The notes: generated by a model from the sequence alone, not told the origin. DNA of 64,000 nucleotides from Thiocystis violacea (GCF_016583565.1 NZ_NRRF01000026.1:1-64000), one strand, 5' to 3'; shown: positions 34,669-44,131, numbered from the stretch's first letter. Numbers and translations are program-made.

Positions 34669-36395
34669 GCACCCAAGAGATGGACACCAAACAGATAGGC
34701 ACCAACAGCACAGACATGACCGACAGCACGGCGCCGAGTGACGCCGACGCCGCAAGCGCGGAGAAGCAGCGCGAAAAGGGCGAGGGGCTTTCCAAGACGA
34801 AGGCGCCAAAGCAGCGACCGGTCGGTTCGGCAAAAGGCGTCGAGACGCTGTTCCGCAACGCCTATCGCGCGGAATTGGAGATCATCACCCTCGCGGCCAC
34901 CAAGGCGAACATCATGATCTCGCTGAACGGATTCATCGCCTCGGCATTGACGATCTCAGGCGCCTTCATCTACACCTCGTCCCCCGAGTTTCTGCTGCCC
35001 GCCACGCTCTTTCTGTTCACCTCGGTCGCCTCGATCTATTACGCCCTGCTGGCGGCCTCGCCGGACATGACGAACAGGCCGGGCGGTCTTTTCGCCTGGC
35101 TCAAGGCGGTCTTGAAAAGGGACGCGTCCCTGAGCGACTTCGCGGCCTATGTGCGGCCGCGGCGCGCGTTCGTCGATGGCGAGTCCAACATCCTCATCTA
35201 CGAGGACCGGGTCAAGCTCTCCAAAGCAGACTACTGGGAGCGGATGCGCGCCTTGCTGAAGGATCAGGAGGACGTCTATGCCAAGATGAGCGACCAGCTG
35301 TACTGGCTGGGTCAAATGGCGAATCGGAAGTTCGAACTGCTCAAGGTTTCCTACAGGGTCTTCCGATGGGGCCTGATCCTATCGGTGTTGACCTTTATCG
35401 GCGTCGAGTCCTTTCACACGATCCGGCTGGCACTTGATGGCGATGCCCTGGTGAGCCTGCGAAACGCCGGCATTTCGCCGTTCGAAGACATCTATGAGCC
35501 GTCCGCGTTCCAGCAATTGCCGGACGGCCGCATCCTCGTCGCCGAGGACGAGCCGGATCGGGCGTTCAGCATCCTGCGCGTCCGCGCCGACGGGTCGCTC
35601 GCCAGCGACCCTGCGCTCGACCTTCGCCTGATGCGCGCCTTCCGCACTCGGCCGAACGACTTGGAGGGCCTGGGTATGGATGCCGACGGCCGCATCTACG
35701 CCATCACATCCCACTCCAGGGACCGCAAAGGGCGGCGCCAGGCGAGCCGGGAGCAGCTGTTGCGGTTCCGCATCCTTGGCGACGATCTGGTTGATCTGCA
35801 GGTCTACGCCGGTTTGATCGAGCAACTTCAGCGCTCACCGGTCGTAAAGCAGGCATTGAGCCAACCTGCCGACCAGGTGACCCTCTCCGACATCAAGACC
35901 CTCTCAGACATCAACATCGAGGGACTGAGTTTCGATCAGAGGAAGCAACGCCTGCTCATCGGATTCCGCGAGCCTGTCGTCGATGGAAAATCCATGATCG
36001 TGGCGCTGGACAATCCGCATGGCCTGTTCGAGCGGGGGGGAACGCCGAACGTCTCCGACGTCGTGCTGCTCGACCTTCAGGGCGGCGGCATTCGCTCCTT
36101 GACCTATGATCCTGTGCTGGGCCGCTTCCTGATGGTGAACGAGATCGCCGGGCCTGATGGCGATGTCTACTCTCGGTTGTGGTCCTGGTCCGGCGAAAAC
36201 GACGCTCAGCCGGAACCGATCGCACTGCCGGAGCTACTCGGTCTGAACAACGTGGAAGCCATCGATTCCGTCACCGTCGATGGCGAATCCCGTCTGCTGA
36301 TGATGAGCGACGAGGGCAGCGTGAAAAACAAGCAGCCGGCCAAGTACATGCTGCTGAAGTACGGGGCGTTGCTGGCGGACTGGCAGTCGCTCTGA
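34665..36395 (+). CDS. PycTM-like (DUF5706) membrane protein fused to a DUF3616 propeller
   Basis: A 576-residue protein. A hydrophilic N-terminus (1-60) is followed by a Pycsar-effector-type transmembrane module: ATKANIMISLNGFIASAL, a second TM (LLPATLFLFTSVASIYYALL), the long amphipathic helix DYWERMRALLKDQEDVYA and a third TM (WGLILSVLTFIGVESF). Residues 265-576 match DUF3616, with DLEGLGMDADGRIYAITSHS and INIEGLSFDQRKQRLLIGFR, a six-blade-propeller-like domain. In Pycsar, PycTM proteins respond to cyclic pyrimidines and breach the membrane. No cyclase lies nearby, and the ancestral partner gene is the wall-binding antiporter subunit, so a role in envelope sensing is equally possible. Confidence 0.75.
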   Translation: MSTQEMDTKQIGTNSTDMTDSTAPSDADAASAEKQREKGEGLSKTKAPKQRPVGSAKGVETLFRNAYRAELEIITLAATKANIMISLNGFIASALTISGAFIYTSSPEFLLPATLFLFTSVASIYYALLAASPDMTNRPGGLFAWLKAVLKRDASLSDFAAYVRPRRAFVDGESNILIYEDRVKLSKADYWERMRALLKDQEDVYAKMSDQLYWLGQMANRKFELLKVSYRVFRWGLILSVLTFIGVESFHTIRLALDGDALVSLRNAGISPFEDIYEPSAFQQLPDGRILVAEDEPDRAFSILRVRADGSLASDPALDLRLMRAFRTRPNDLEGLGMDADGRIYAITSHSRDRKGRRQASREQLLRFRILGDDLVDLQVYAGLIEQLQRSPVVKQALSQPADQVTLSDIKTLSDINIEGLSFDQRKQRLLIGFREPVVDGKSMIVALDNPHGLFERGGTPNVSDVVLLDLQGGGIRSLTYDPVLGRFLMVNEIAGPDGDVYSRLWSWSGENDAQPEPIALPELLGLNNVEAIDSVTVDGESRLLMMSDEGSVKNKQPAKYMLLKYGALLADWQSL

Positions 36396-36415
36396 GGCCA
36401 GGGCGAACGTGGCAA

Positions 36416-36530
36416 GGGTCAGAACGGTTCAGGCGTCACCTTGCGTCTCGTCGCAACCCCTTCCGAACCATGCGACCCAGGGTCGCGCAGTGAAATCCAA
36501 GGTGCCGCGCGATTTCCCGATATCGCTGGG
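36416..36530 (-). mobile_element. Relic of the second RAYT element (3' end) abutting purT
   Basis: From GGGTCAG at 36416, the sequence TCTCGTCGCAACCCC, then ATGCGACCC, then GCGCGATTTCCCGATA parallels the end of the transposase element at 44116-44215 with scattered mismatches. It corresponds to the transposase's C-terminal helix-turn-helix codons and its end repeat. It fills the gap between two convergent genes. Confidence 0.65.
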
Positions 36531-37715
36531 TCAGTCCAGCCTGACCTCGACCTGGGCGGCGACGCGCAGGGCGCGCGCCTTGGCGTCCTCGATATCGCCG
36601 CCTCGCGCAAGGGCCACGCCCATGCGGCGGCGCCCCCGCACCTCCGGCTTGCCGAACAGACGCAGGTCGGTGCCGGGCTCGGCGAGCGCCTCGGCCAGGT
36701 TGCCGAAACGCGGCTGGGTGGACTCACCCTCGACCAGGATGACGGCGGAGGCGGCCGGCCCAAGCTGGCGGATCGCGGGGATCGGCAGCCCCAGGATGGC
36801 GCGGGCGTGCAGCGCGAACTCCGAGAGATCCTGCGAGATCAGGGTCACCATGCCGGTATCGTGGGGGCGCGGGGAGACCTCGCTGAAGATGACGGCGTCG
36901 CCGCGCACGAACAGCTCGACGCCGAAGAGGCCGCGCCCGCCGAGCGCCTCGGTGACATGCGTGGCGATCTCGCGGGCGCGCTCAAGCGCCGTCGGCGTCA
37001 TCGGCTGCGGCTGCCAGGACTCCCGGTAGTCGCCGTCCTCCTGACGATGGCCGATCGGCTCGCAGAAGGCGGTCCCGTCGCGGTGGCGCACGGTGAGCAG
37101 GGTGATCTCGTAGTCGAAGTCGACGAACCCCTCGACGATGACCCGCCCGCCGCCGGCGCGTCCTCCGGCCTGCGCGTAGTCCCAGGCGTGGCCGATCTCA
37201 TCCGCGTGGCGCACCAGGCTCTGGCCCTTGCCCGATGAACTCATGATCGGCTTGACTACGCAAGGCAGGCCCATTTCGGCGACGGCGTGATCGAAGTCCT
37301 CCCGGGTGTCGGCGAAGCGGTAGGGCGAGGTGGGGATACCCAACTCCTCCGCGACCAGTCGGCGGATGCCCTCGCGGTTCATCGTGAGCCGCGCCGCCCG
37401 CGCGGTCGGGATGACGGTGAAGCCCTCGGACTCCAGCGCAAGCAGGGTGTCGGTGGCGATCGCCTCGATCTCCGGGACGATGTAGTCGGGGCGCTCCAGC
37501 TCGATGACGCGCCGAAGCTCCGCACCGTCGAGCATGGAAAAACTGTAGGCGCGGTCGGCGACCTGCATCGCGGGCGCATTGGGGTAGCGGTCGCAGGCGA
37601 CGACCTCGACGCCAAGCCGCTTGAGCGCGATCACCACCTCCTTGCCGAGCTCGCCGGCTCCGCACAGCAGCACTTTGGTCGCGGTGGGGGTAAAGGGGGT
37701 TCCGATCGTCGGCAT
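36531..37715 (-). CDS. purT: Formate-dependent phosphoribosylglycinamide formyltransferase (GART 2)
   Basis: A 394-residue ATP-grasp enzyme that makes formyl-GAR from GAR, formate and ATP in purine synthesis. N-terminal [20 protein letters not shown], then [17 protein letters not shown], the ATP-grasp segment [33 protein letters not shown] and the metal-binding [22 protein letters not shown] are all present. Length and motifs are those of intact PurT. It is a core gene embedded in the accessory region. The 258 bases upstream (37716-37973) contain no recognisable riboswitch. Confidence 0.95.
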   Translation of the reverse strand: MPTIGTPFTPTATKVLLCGAGELGKEVVIALKRLGVEVVACDRYPNAPAMQVADRAYSFSMLDGAELRRVIELERPDYIVPEIEAIATDTLLALESEGFTVIPTARAARLTMNREGIRRLVAEELGIPTSPYRFADTREDFDHAVAEMGLPCVVKPIMSSSGKGQSLVRHADEIGHAWDYAQAGGRAGGGRVIVEGFVDFDYEITLLTVRHRDGTAFCEPIGHRQEDGDYRESWQPQPMTPTALERAREIATHVTEALGGRGLFGVELFVRGDAVIFSEVSPRPHDTGMVTLISQDLSEFALHARAILGLPIPAIRQLGPAASAVILVEGESTQPRFGNLAEALAEPGTDLRLFGKPEVRGRRRMGVALARGGDIEDAKARALRVAAQVEVRLD

Positions 37716-37973
37716 GGTGTCTCCGCGCGCCGCAGGCGTCGCTATCGAATGTCTGGATCGCGGCTTGCCCGCTGTCCGCCGTTGGTGGTGTCACGTCGTG
37801 GGCAGGGGTTCCGCATAGCCCTCCGCACGCGGGCGCGGAGTCTAGGTCGGTCTGTCCGGTCGATCCGACGGGTCCGTTCAGATACTCGAAGGATCCACGC
37901 GAGACCGATCAGGCGTCGATCTATCGGCTTGATTGACGGGTGTTGGCAGGCCGCGTGAGCGCCGGGTCAGGCG

Positions 37974-38370
37974 TCACTGCGCGTCGCCATGATCGAAGCT
38001 CGCCCTGAAGGTTTCCCGCACCTCGGCAATGAAGAGCAAGAGTTGACTCTCATCGACTCGAATGACGTCGATGCCTTGCGCCATGGCCTCGGCCGACAAG
38101 GACGCGGCGGGTTGATTCGTGGGGAGAAAGAGGGTCTTCGGCAACTGATTCTTGTGTGCCTTGGCCTGCTTCAGCAACTGCCTGCATTCCAGCTGCGTGG
38201 GCTCGGTAGGCGCCATTGGCACAGGCGCCGAGCCCAGGATGAAACAACTGGCGGCATCCATGATGCGTGATGTAGTCGAAGTCGCCGTCTTCTTCGGTGT
38301 GGATCGGTCCGTCGTTCAGCTTGAACGCGATCCAGGCTTCGTTGACTTGAAACTGATTCGGGTGAAGCAC
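37974..38370 (-). pseudogene. Frameshifted gene of unknown family
   Basis: Two overlapping minus-strand frames together make one protein-like sequence. MLHPNQFQVNEAWIAFKLND...EDGDFDYI starts at 38370. After a one-base slip near 38285 the second frame continues MDAASCFILGSAPVPM...PKTLFLPTNQPA...FRASFDHGDAQ to 37974. Each half is well formed, which suggests a recent frameshift or a sequencing error. I do not recognise the family. The next 226 bases upstream (38371-38596) show no feature. Confidence 0.6.
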
Positions 38371-38596
38371 GGGTGGTTCCTCTGTAGAGCCTGGCGAGCA
38401 AGCTCGTCGGCGACCATGGAGCCTAGCAGAATAGCCGTCCCCGTGTGGCGCCTGTTGGGTCTGGTGAGGCTGCGACCATGCGTGATGCGCGAGCGCCGGA
38501 GGCGTGTACCGTTAGCGTGTCTTTCGCGTGCCGCAGCCTGTTTCAGTGATCGGCGAAGCGCAGCGCTCAGCTCCGGTTGACCGCCTGTGCGTCCGG

Positions 38597-39361
38597 CTAC
38601 CGACGTTGATCCAACCGCTTGATCAGGTAGAACCCGCCGATCAGGGTCGCCAGCAAGGCGGCCAGACCCAGCATGTACATCGCCGGATCACCCTTGCTCT
38701 CGACGTCGAGCACGACGACCTTGCGCGTCAGCGCCGTGATGGCAATGAGTAGCATGATCTCGACGTGTACCGATTTATCCATCATATACATGTAGATGCT
38801 GGCCATCAGCTCGACGGCGATCAACACGACCAGAAACATGCCGAATACCTCGAAGAGCTGTCCGATGTCGAGCAGGGGCAAACCGTCGGCGCTGACGAGA
38901 TCCTGATAAAGGACCACGCAGAGTTCGAAGACGGCCTCGACCGCGACGACCGAGATCAAGATCAACAGAACCAGGGCGAGCGTTTGCTCGAACCAATGGA
39001 AGATTCGATGGACCCGCGACGGTGGGCGGTGGTCCGATCCAGACCATCCGAACGGATCCAGACTCGGCAGGTCGTGCGCAGGGGCCGGGCGGCGCGCGTC
39101 CTGCCACTGCGGCCGTTCTGGCTCGCCGCTTGCCGGAATGACACGGACGACGGCTCCGGCCGCTTCGAAGGCGGCATGCAGCCGCGCGGCCGTGGTGCTA
39201 TCGACGCCGCGTTTGACGGTCACGGGGACCCCGCTGAAAAGCTCCGCAACAGCCGCGTCAGACAGCTTGAACAAGGTCTGTATGTCGTCGCGCGCCCGCT
39301 TCGGGTCGGTTCCGGCCCTGAGTTCGCCAGCAAACTCGATGTTGAAACGGATGTCGCTCAT
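38597..39361 (-). CDS. PsiE-like (phosphate-starvation-inducible E family) membrane protein
   Basis: A 254-residue protein. Residues 1-75 are a small soluble domain (FAGELRAGTDPKRARDDIQ, FSGVPVTVKRGVD) like the N-terminal modules often found ahead of bacterial membrane domains. Four TM helices at about 120-250 have the PsiE pattern: LVVLIAVELMASIYMYM, HVEIMLLIAITALTRKVVVL, YMLGLAALLATLIGGFYL. PsiE function is not established. A fragment of this gene is repeated at 22.4-22.6 kb. Confidence 0.75.
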   Translation of the reverse strand: MSDIRFNIEFAGELRAGTDPKRARDDIQTLFKLSDAAVAELFSGVPVTVKRGVDSTTAARLHAAFEAAGAVVRVIPASGEPERPQWQDARRPAPAHDLPSLDPFGWSGSDHRPPSRVHRIFHWFEQTLALVLLILISVVAVEAVFELCVVLYQDLVSADGLPLLDIGQLFEVFGMFLVVLIAVELMASIYMYMMDKSVHVEIMLLIAITALTRKVVVLDVESKGDPAMYMLGLAALLATLIGGFYLIKRLDQRR

Positions 39362-39398
39362 CGTTCGTCTGCGTCAGTCAAGTGCTGCTCACTCCACT

Positions 39399-39977
39399 TT
39401 ACTGGCCGGCTGCGGCGGGCAATGACCACGGCCGCAGTCGGCGGGTCTTCTCGACCATGCGGTGGGTCGAGCGATTGTTGTTGAATTGCGCCACCTGCCG
39501 TAGTCGCACCCACAACACCTGATGCGACTCGTCGTTGCCGGGAATCGTCAGGTCGTCGTCCATCTCCACCAGAAAACGGATGTCGATGTGCTCGTGCTGC
39601 GGGCCGCGCTCGCTGGCGGGGATGGTGTGGATGTCGACGTCGAAGATGGCGTCGTCGACGAGACGGATGTGCGAGGCATCCAGGCCGGTCTCCTCGGACG
39701 TCTCGCGCAGGGCGACACGCAGGATGTCGGAGTCGCAATCGGCGTGTCCGCCGGGCTGGAACCACTGGTCGTGCTTGCGATGGTGCAGCAGCAGGATCTG
39801 CTCGCGGCTCGGGCTCACCACCCAGGCGGATCCCGTCACGTGGGCGGGCCAGAGATCGCAGTGGAAGCAGTCTTCGTGGGCGAGGACGAACGCCCGCGCC
39901 CGTGCCACGTAGGCCGCTTCTTCCATGAATCGGGTCCGGTGTGCGTCAAGCAGTGAAATGAGCGCTTGGCGGTGCAT
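39399..39977 (-). CDS. NUDIX hydrolase
   Basis: A 192-residue pyrophosphohydrolase. The Nudix box is GGHADCDSDILRVALRETSE followed by ETGL. The REx2EE metal-binding core is present, but the first Glu of the canonical box is Ser. The N-terminal region EDCFHCDLWPAHVTGSAWVV is conserved within this subfamily. It lies 15 bases downstream of csoS1D on the same strand, so the pair is likely one transcript. The substrate is unknown; clearance of a nucleotide relevant to carbon fixation is only a guess from context. Confidence 0.85.
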   Translation of the reverse strand: MHRQALISLLDAHRTRFMEEAAYVARARAFVLAHEDCFHCDLWPAHVTGSAWVVSPSREQILLLHHRKHDQWFQPGGHADCDSDILRVALRETSEETGLDASHIRLVDDAIFDVDIHTIPASERGPQHEHIDIRFLVEMDDDLTIPGNDESHQVLWVRLRQVAQFNNNRSTHRMVEKTRRLRPWSLPAAAGQ

Positions 39978-39992
39978 GATGGCGTACTCCGG

Positions 39993-40607
39993 TCAGGCGC
40001 CGGATGGGTTCTGGATGGCTTCGATCGCGGCCGCCGCGGCCTCGTCCACATCGCCCTCACGCCCGGCCAGGATCAGACGGCCGAAGGCACCGACCGCGCG
40101 CGCGTCGATCAGCGTGATGTTCGCGGCCTTCTCGGCTTGGTTCGCGGCGTAGACGATGTAGCCGGCGGGCTCGGTTTCGAGGATGAACATGCTCTGCCCA
40201 GGCAGGATCATCGAGCCGCGCCGATCCTGACGATTGATGAGCACGCAATGGTCGGGGGTCATGCCGCGAATCGTTTCCTGCCAGGCGATACGGCAGGTCT
40301 CGCGGTCCGAGAAGGTCGCGCCCATTCGCGACAGGAGCACGCGGCCGGCCTCGCGCACGTCGCTCTGGTCGCGCTGGTGAATCACCAGCGAGCCATAGGT
40401 GCGCTCGACCACCTGCTGCGATAAGTGCACGCGGGTCGCCTTGAGGGCGGCATCGGTGAGGCGATGGACCGCCATGCCGGGCGAGACCTCGACCCACAGG
40501 CAGGCGTCGCCCGGTACCGGCAGGAAGCCCTGAGACACGGTCGCCATATAGGCGGCGAGCTGGGGCTGTAGCGCATCGATGTACACGTAGGTTCTAAGCT
40601 TAATCAT
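39993..40607 (-). CDS. csoS1D: Carboxysome shell protein CsoS1D (tandem BMC, gated pore)
   Basis: 204 residues from ATG 40607. A longer start at ATG 40697 would add a 30-residue extension, and CsoS1D homologues can carry one. Both BMC domains are clear: [50 protein letters not shown] with the Glu-Arg pair that gates the pore, then [30 protein letters not shown] and [16 protein letters not shown]. CsoS1D trimers stack face to face in alpha-carboxysome shells to form a large gated pore for RuBP and 3PGA. It is 17 kb from the main carboxysome operon in this window. Confidence 0.93.
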   Translation of the reverse strand: MIKLRTYVYIDALQPQLAAYMATVSQGFLPVPGDACLWVEVSPGMAVHRLTDAALKATRVHLSQQVVERTYGSLVIHQRDQSDVREAGRVLLSRMGATFSDRETCRIAWQETIRGMTPDHCVLINRQDRRGSMILPGQSMFILETEPAGYIVYAANQAEKAANITLIDARAVGAFGRLILAGREGDVDEAAAAAIEAIQNPSGA

Positions 40608-40920
40608 CCTGTCTCGAAGCTCTGGCGCGCGGAAGCGGCTGTGTCGTTGAGTGCCTGGCCCCGTTCGGCTGAGGCCCCTTGGTGTCGGGCTTGGCATGGC
40701 TGGATCGCGTCGGCCTCGATGAACCCGGTCTCGGCAGCGGGGCGGGCGAAGTGGGCTGCGAACGATAAGGTGGAAGCGAAGGCTACAGCTTGAGTCTCTT
40801 GTGGTGTATCGGCTCCTGAGGGGTGGGGTCTAACAGGCGTGCGGTCAAGGTCTCGCGTCGGGAGTAGGCAAGTCTCGTATCATAGCAACTCTCCTCTCGA
40901 ACGATGTGTTCTGAGACCTT
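40608..40920. other. Gap with a RAYT-end relic
   Basis: No gene is visible. Bases 40871-40914 (AGTCTCGTATCATAGCAACT, then TCTCGAACGATG) parallel the end of the transposase element at 44116-44160 with a few changes. The part next to csoS1D should carry its promoter, but I find no convincing hexamer pair. Confidence 0.45.
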
Positions 40921-41235
40921 TCCTGCTCCGACGAAGTCCTCGACCAGGTCGTCGGCGTCCTGTCCCACAAGGCCGACGAGCAGCAGATCGACCGCCCGGG
41001 CGATCTGCCGGTTTACCTCGTCGGTGGCCCGCTGCGCCTCGGCCAGATTCTCATCAATCTCCTCAACAACGCGCTGAAGTTCACCGAGCAGGGCGAGGTG
41101 CTGCCGGGGATCGGCGTGTTCGAGCGCAGCGAGGAGGGACTGCGCGATCCCCTCGCTCTGGCGTTGGAGGTTTCAGAGACCATGCGCCGGGCATGGCGAT
41201 TGCCAAACTTCAATTCCTACTGCATTAGTAATTGA
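40921..41235 (+). pseudogene. Histidine-kinase ATPase-domain fragment
   Basis: One frame reads SDEVLDQVVGVLSHKADEQQ, then GGPLRLGQILINLLNNALKF and TEQGEV. This is the region from the dimerisation helices to the N-box of a hybrid sensor kinase, then it degenerates and ends at TGA 41233-41235. Neither the His-box before it nor the G-boxes after it are present. It begins just after a transposase-end relic, suggesting loss by rearrangement. The following 212 bases (41236-41447) show nothing. Confidence 0.7.
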
Positions 41236-41447
41236 TAATGTAGTGAAGCCGGATCCGGCCGCGGCGTCTTTCACCCAGCCGGTGATCGATCGGAAGGCCT
41301 CGATCTTCATTGCCGTCGATGCGTTGCGTCGAGCATGAAGCGCTCAATGATCGGATCTCGCTCGAAGCATCACTACACACGCGATCGCGGAGCATCGACA
41401 TCGAATCCGATGTCGCCCCGCATTGCCAGACTGGAGCCGTCGACCAA

Positions 41448-42497
41448 ATGAATGCGCATCAAGCACCCCCACCTTCTTCGCCACCTCGGTCAGTGATGAC
41501 TCCAAAGGTGCGGCGGTCATGGCTCAAGAGGACCATCCTCGTTGTCGCCGCGGCCTTTGGACTCTATCTCGTGACAGTCCTCGGGCTTGCCTATTACTGG
41601 TGCAGTCAGCCGGCGAGCTTCGAGGTGGTGGAGGTCTTGCCGGAGGCCGTCGGCGAGCCTGTCCCGGGTACCGCGTTCACCTCGACGGTGATCAAGATCG
41701 GCGAGACGTTGCTCGACAAGCCGGGCGGATTCCTCCACAACGATGTCATGCCGCCGGGCGTCTTCCTGGACAACTGCCCGAGCTGGGAGTGCGGTGCCCT
41801 CATGGCGTTGCGTGATTCGGTGCGGTCGCTGCGGAACGACTTCAGCCGCTCTCAGAGCCAGTCGTTCGAGGACGAGAATGTCAAGCGTGCTGATCTGCAG
41901 TTCGCGTTCGACCCTGAGTCCTGGATGTTGCCGGCGGCGGAAGACGAGTACCGCAAGGGCATCGATGCGCTCAAACGGTATCGCGACACACTGGCGGATA
42001 AAGCAGGCAAGGGCGGGCAATTCTTCGCGCGCGCCGATAATTTGGCGGACTACCTCAACGTCATCGAGAAACGCCTGGGACACCAAGGCAGCCGGTTGAG
42101 CACGAGCGTTGCGGACCCGGCGCTTACCCAGACATTGGCGCCGAATCGGGCCGCGGACGCGCCAGTGGCCGCCGAGTCGCAGGCGTCCCCCATGACGCCA
42201 TGGAACGAAGTGGACGATGTCTTCTACTGCACCCGCGGCTACAGCTGGGCGCTCTTGCACATCATGCAGGCGATCCAGGTCGACTTCCGCGAGACCCTCG
42301 ACGCCAAGAACGCGCATGCCTTGGTGGACCAGATCCTGCGCGATTTAAGGGGTGCGACCCGAGCCATGTCGAGCCCGATCATCCTGAACGGTGATGGGTA
42401 CGGCATCGTTGCCAATCACTCGCTCACCATCGCGTCCTACATCTCGCGCGTGAACGCGGCGGTGCTGGACCTCAAGATCCTGTTGAAGGAGGGTTGA
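41448..42497 (+). CDS. DUF2333 family membrane-anchored protein
   Basis: 349 residues from ATG 41448 (MNAHQAPPP); the frame is open further upstream but lacks family residues. A single N-terminal TM (RTILVVAAAFGLYLVTVLGL) is followed by the DUF2333 core ETLLDKPGGFLHNDVMPPGV, LDNCPSWECGALMALRDSVR, FARADNLADYLNVIEKRLG and a helical C-terminus with TRGYSWALLHIMQAIQVDF. The function of this gammaproteobacterial family is not established. It converges with the cardiolipin synthase gene across 170 bases with no clear terminator. Confidence 0.85.
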   Translation: MNAHQAPPPSSPPRSVMTPKVRRSWLKRTILVVAAAFGLYLVTVLGLAYYWCSQPASFEVVEVLPEAVGEPVPGTAFTSTVIKIGETLLDKPGGFLHNDVMPPGVFLDNCPSWECGALMALRDSVRSLRNDFSRSQSQSFEDENVKRADLQFAFDPESWMLPAAEDEYRKGIDALKRYRDTLADKAGKGGQFFARADNLADYLNVIEKRLGHQGSRLSTSVADPALTQTLAPNRAADAPVAAESQASPMTPWNEVDDVFYCTRGYSWALLHIMQAIQVDFRETLDAKNAHALVDQILRDLRGATRAMSSPIILNGDGYGIVANHSLTIASYISRVNAAVLDLKILLKEG

Positions 42498-42667
42498 ACC
42501 TGGGTCCGGCCGTTGACCGCTCCATGCGTCATGCGACAAGCGCTCGTTGCTTAGGCGGCGCGGTTCGCGCCGTTGCGGTCGGTCTGCGGCTCAGCAATCG
42601 GCAGCCCCGCCAGCGACGCCGCGTGACCGCGCACGACCAGGCTGCCGGTCAGACCGCCATACCCTGC

Positions 42668-44131
42668 TCACAACACCGGTCCCAGTATGGCAAGCGTGTT
42701 GTTCCACAGCCGTTTTCGCCAGCTCCAGCCCTCGACATCGGCCGCGGCGACGAGCCTGGACCGCTCGATGTAGGCGTGCTGACGCGCGCGCAGGTCCGCG
42801 GTCAGCGCGCAGTCCACGAACAGGATGTTGTTCTCATAGTTCAGCTCGAAGCTGCGCCGGTCCATGTTGGCCGAGCCGATCAGCGCGATCTCGCCGTCCA
42901 GGGTCAGGGACTTGGTATGCAGCAGGCCGCCGACGTACTCGTAGATCTTCACGCCGGCCGCCAGCAGATCGGCGTAATAGCTGCGGCTGGCGGCGGCGAC
43001 GATCCGACTGTCGTTGCGGGCCGGGAAGACGATGGTCGTGTCCACGCCGCGCCGGGCGCTGGCGCACAGGGCCGATTGCAGGGAGTCGTCCGGCACGTAA
43101 TAGGGCGTGGTGACGACCAACTCGCGGCGGGCGGCGTAGATCAGGGTCTCGAACAGCTCCGGCATCGCCGACCAGCGCACGGTCGGCCCGGTGCCTACCA
43201 CCTGCGCCGTCAGCCCGGGCTCGGGCTCTGGCAGGGGGCGGCGCAGCAGCGCGTCGATGTCCTCGCCGGTCTGTACCATCCAGTCGGCGCCGAACAGCAG
43301 CTGGTTCTGACGGGCGATCGGCCCATCGAAGCGCATCATCGCATCGACCCAGGGGGCGTACTTAGGCTTGACCCGGAACTCGGGATCGGCGCAGTTCTGG
43401 CTGCCGCAGTAGGTGATCCAATCATCGATGACGACGATCTTGCGATGGTTGCGCAGGTCGATGCGCCCGCGCAGGACCCGCATCAGCGGGTTGCCGATGG
43501 GCAGCGCCCGGGCCAGCCGGACGCCGGCGTCTTGCATCCGTCGCCAATGTTCGGAGCGAATCATCGAGCGCGAGCCCAGGTCATCGGCCATGGCGCGGCA
43601 GGTGACGCCGCGTTCGACGGCGCGCACGAGGGCATCGACGACTCGGCAGCCGTTGTTGTCCGGCAGCCAGATGTAGAACAGCAGGTGGACATGGTCCGTG
43701 GCCGCGTCGATGTCGGCGACCATGGCGTCGATGGTGGCGTTGGAGTCGGCGAGCAGCCGTGCGCGGTTGCCGCCGACGGGGTCGAAGCCGCTGATGGAGC
43801 GGCCGACCTCGAATAGATGCCGGTGTTGCTCGGGCACCGCGGGTTGCAGTGCCGGCGCATCGCTGCCCGGGGCGTCCTGCACCCGTGGCATGCGCTGCAT
43901 CACCGCCTGGGCGCGGGCGATATAGTTACGGCCGATATTGACCTCGCCGAACAGCAAGTAGGCGACGATGCCGATCACCGGCAGCGCGGCGATGACCACG
44001 ACCCAGGCGATGCGCGAGGCCGGGTCGCGGTGCGGACGCACCAGCACACGCACGATCACGGCTGCCTGGAGGGCCAGGTGCAGAACGATAGGGTAGTAAA
44101 GGGTCAGGTAGTAAAGGGTCAGGTCTCGCAT
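42668..44131 (-). CDS. cls: Cardiolipin synthase (PLD superfamily)
   Basis: 487 residues. Two N-terminal TM helices (LHLALQAAVIVRVLV, VVIAALPVIGIVAYLLFGEV) precede two phospholipase-D HKD motifs, DLRNHRKIVVIDDWITYCGS and LHTKSLTLDGEIALIGSANM. It condenses phosphatidylglycerol to cardiolipin in the inner membrane. The first residues (MRDLTLYYLTLYYPIV) are encoded by the end repeat of the adjacent transposase element and a 15-base tandem duplication, so the original N-terminus was probably replaced. Translation now begins inside the element. Confidence 0.9.
   Translation of the reverse strand: MRDLTLYYLTLYYPIVLHLALQAAVIVRVLVRPHRDPASRIAWVVVIAALPVIGIVAYLLFGEVNIGRNYIARAQAVMQRMPRVQDAPGSDAPALQPAVPEQHRHLFEVGRSISGFDPVGGNRARLLADSNATIDAMVADIDAATDHVHLLFYIWLPDNNGCRVVDALVRAVERGVTCRAMADDLGSRSMIRSEHWRRMQDAGVRLARALPIGNPLMRVLRGRIDLRNHRKIVVIDDWITYCGSQNCADPEFRVKPKYAPWVDAMMRFDGPIARQNQLLFGADWMVQTGEDIDALLRRPLPEPEPGLTAQVVGTGPTVRWSAMPELFETLIYAARRELVVTTPYYVPDDSLQSALCASARRGVDTTIVFPARNDSRIVAAASRSYYADLLAAGVKIYEYVGGLLHTKSLTLDGEIALIGSANMDRRSFELNYENNILFVDCALTADLRARQHAYIERSRLVAAADVEGWSWRKRLWNNTLAILGPVL

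Noticed and set aside
34665-36395. A complete Pycsar anti-phage system
   Set aside because: Only the effector-like membrane module is present. No uridylate or cytidylate cyclase gene is adjacent, so calling a full system is not supported.
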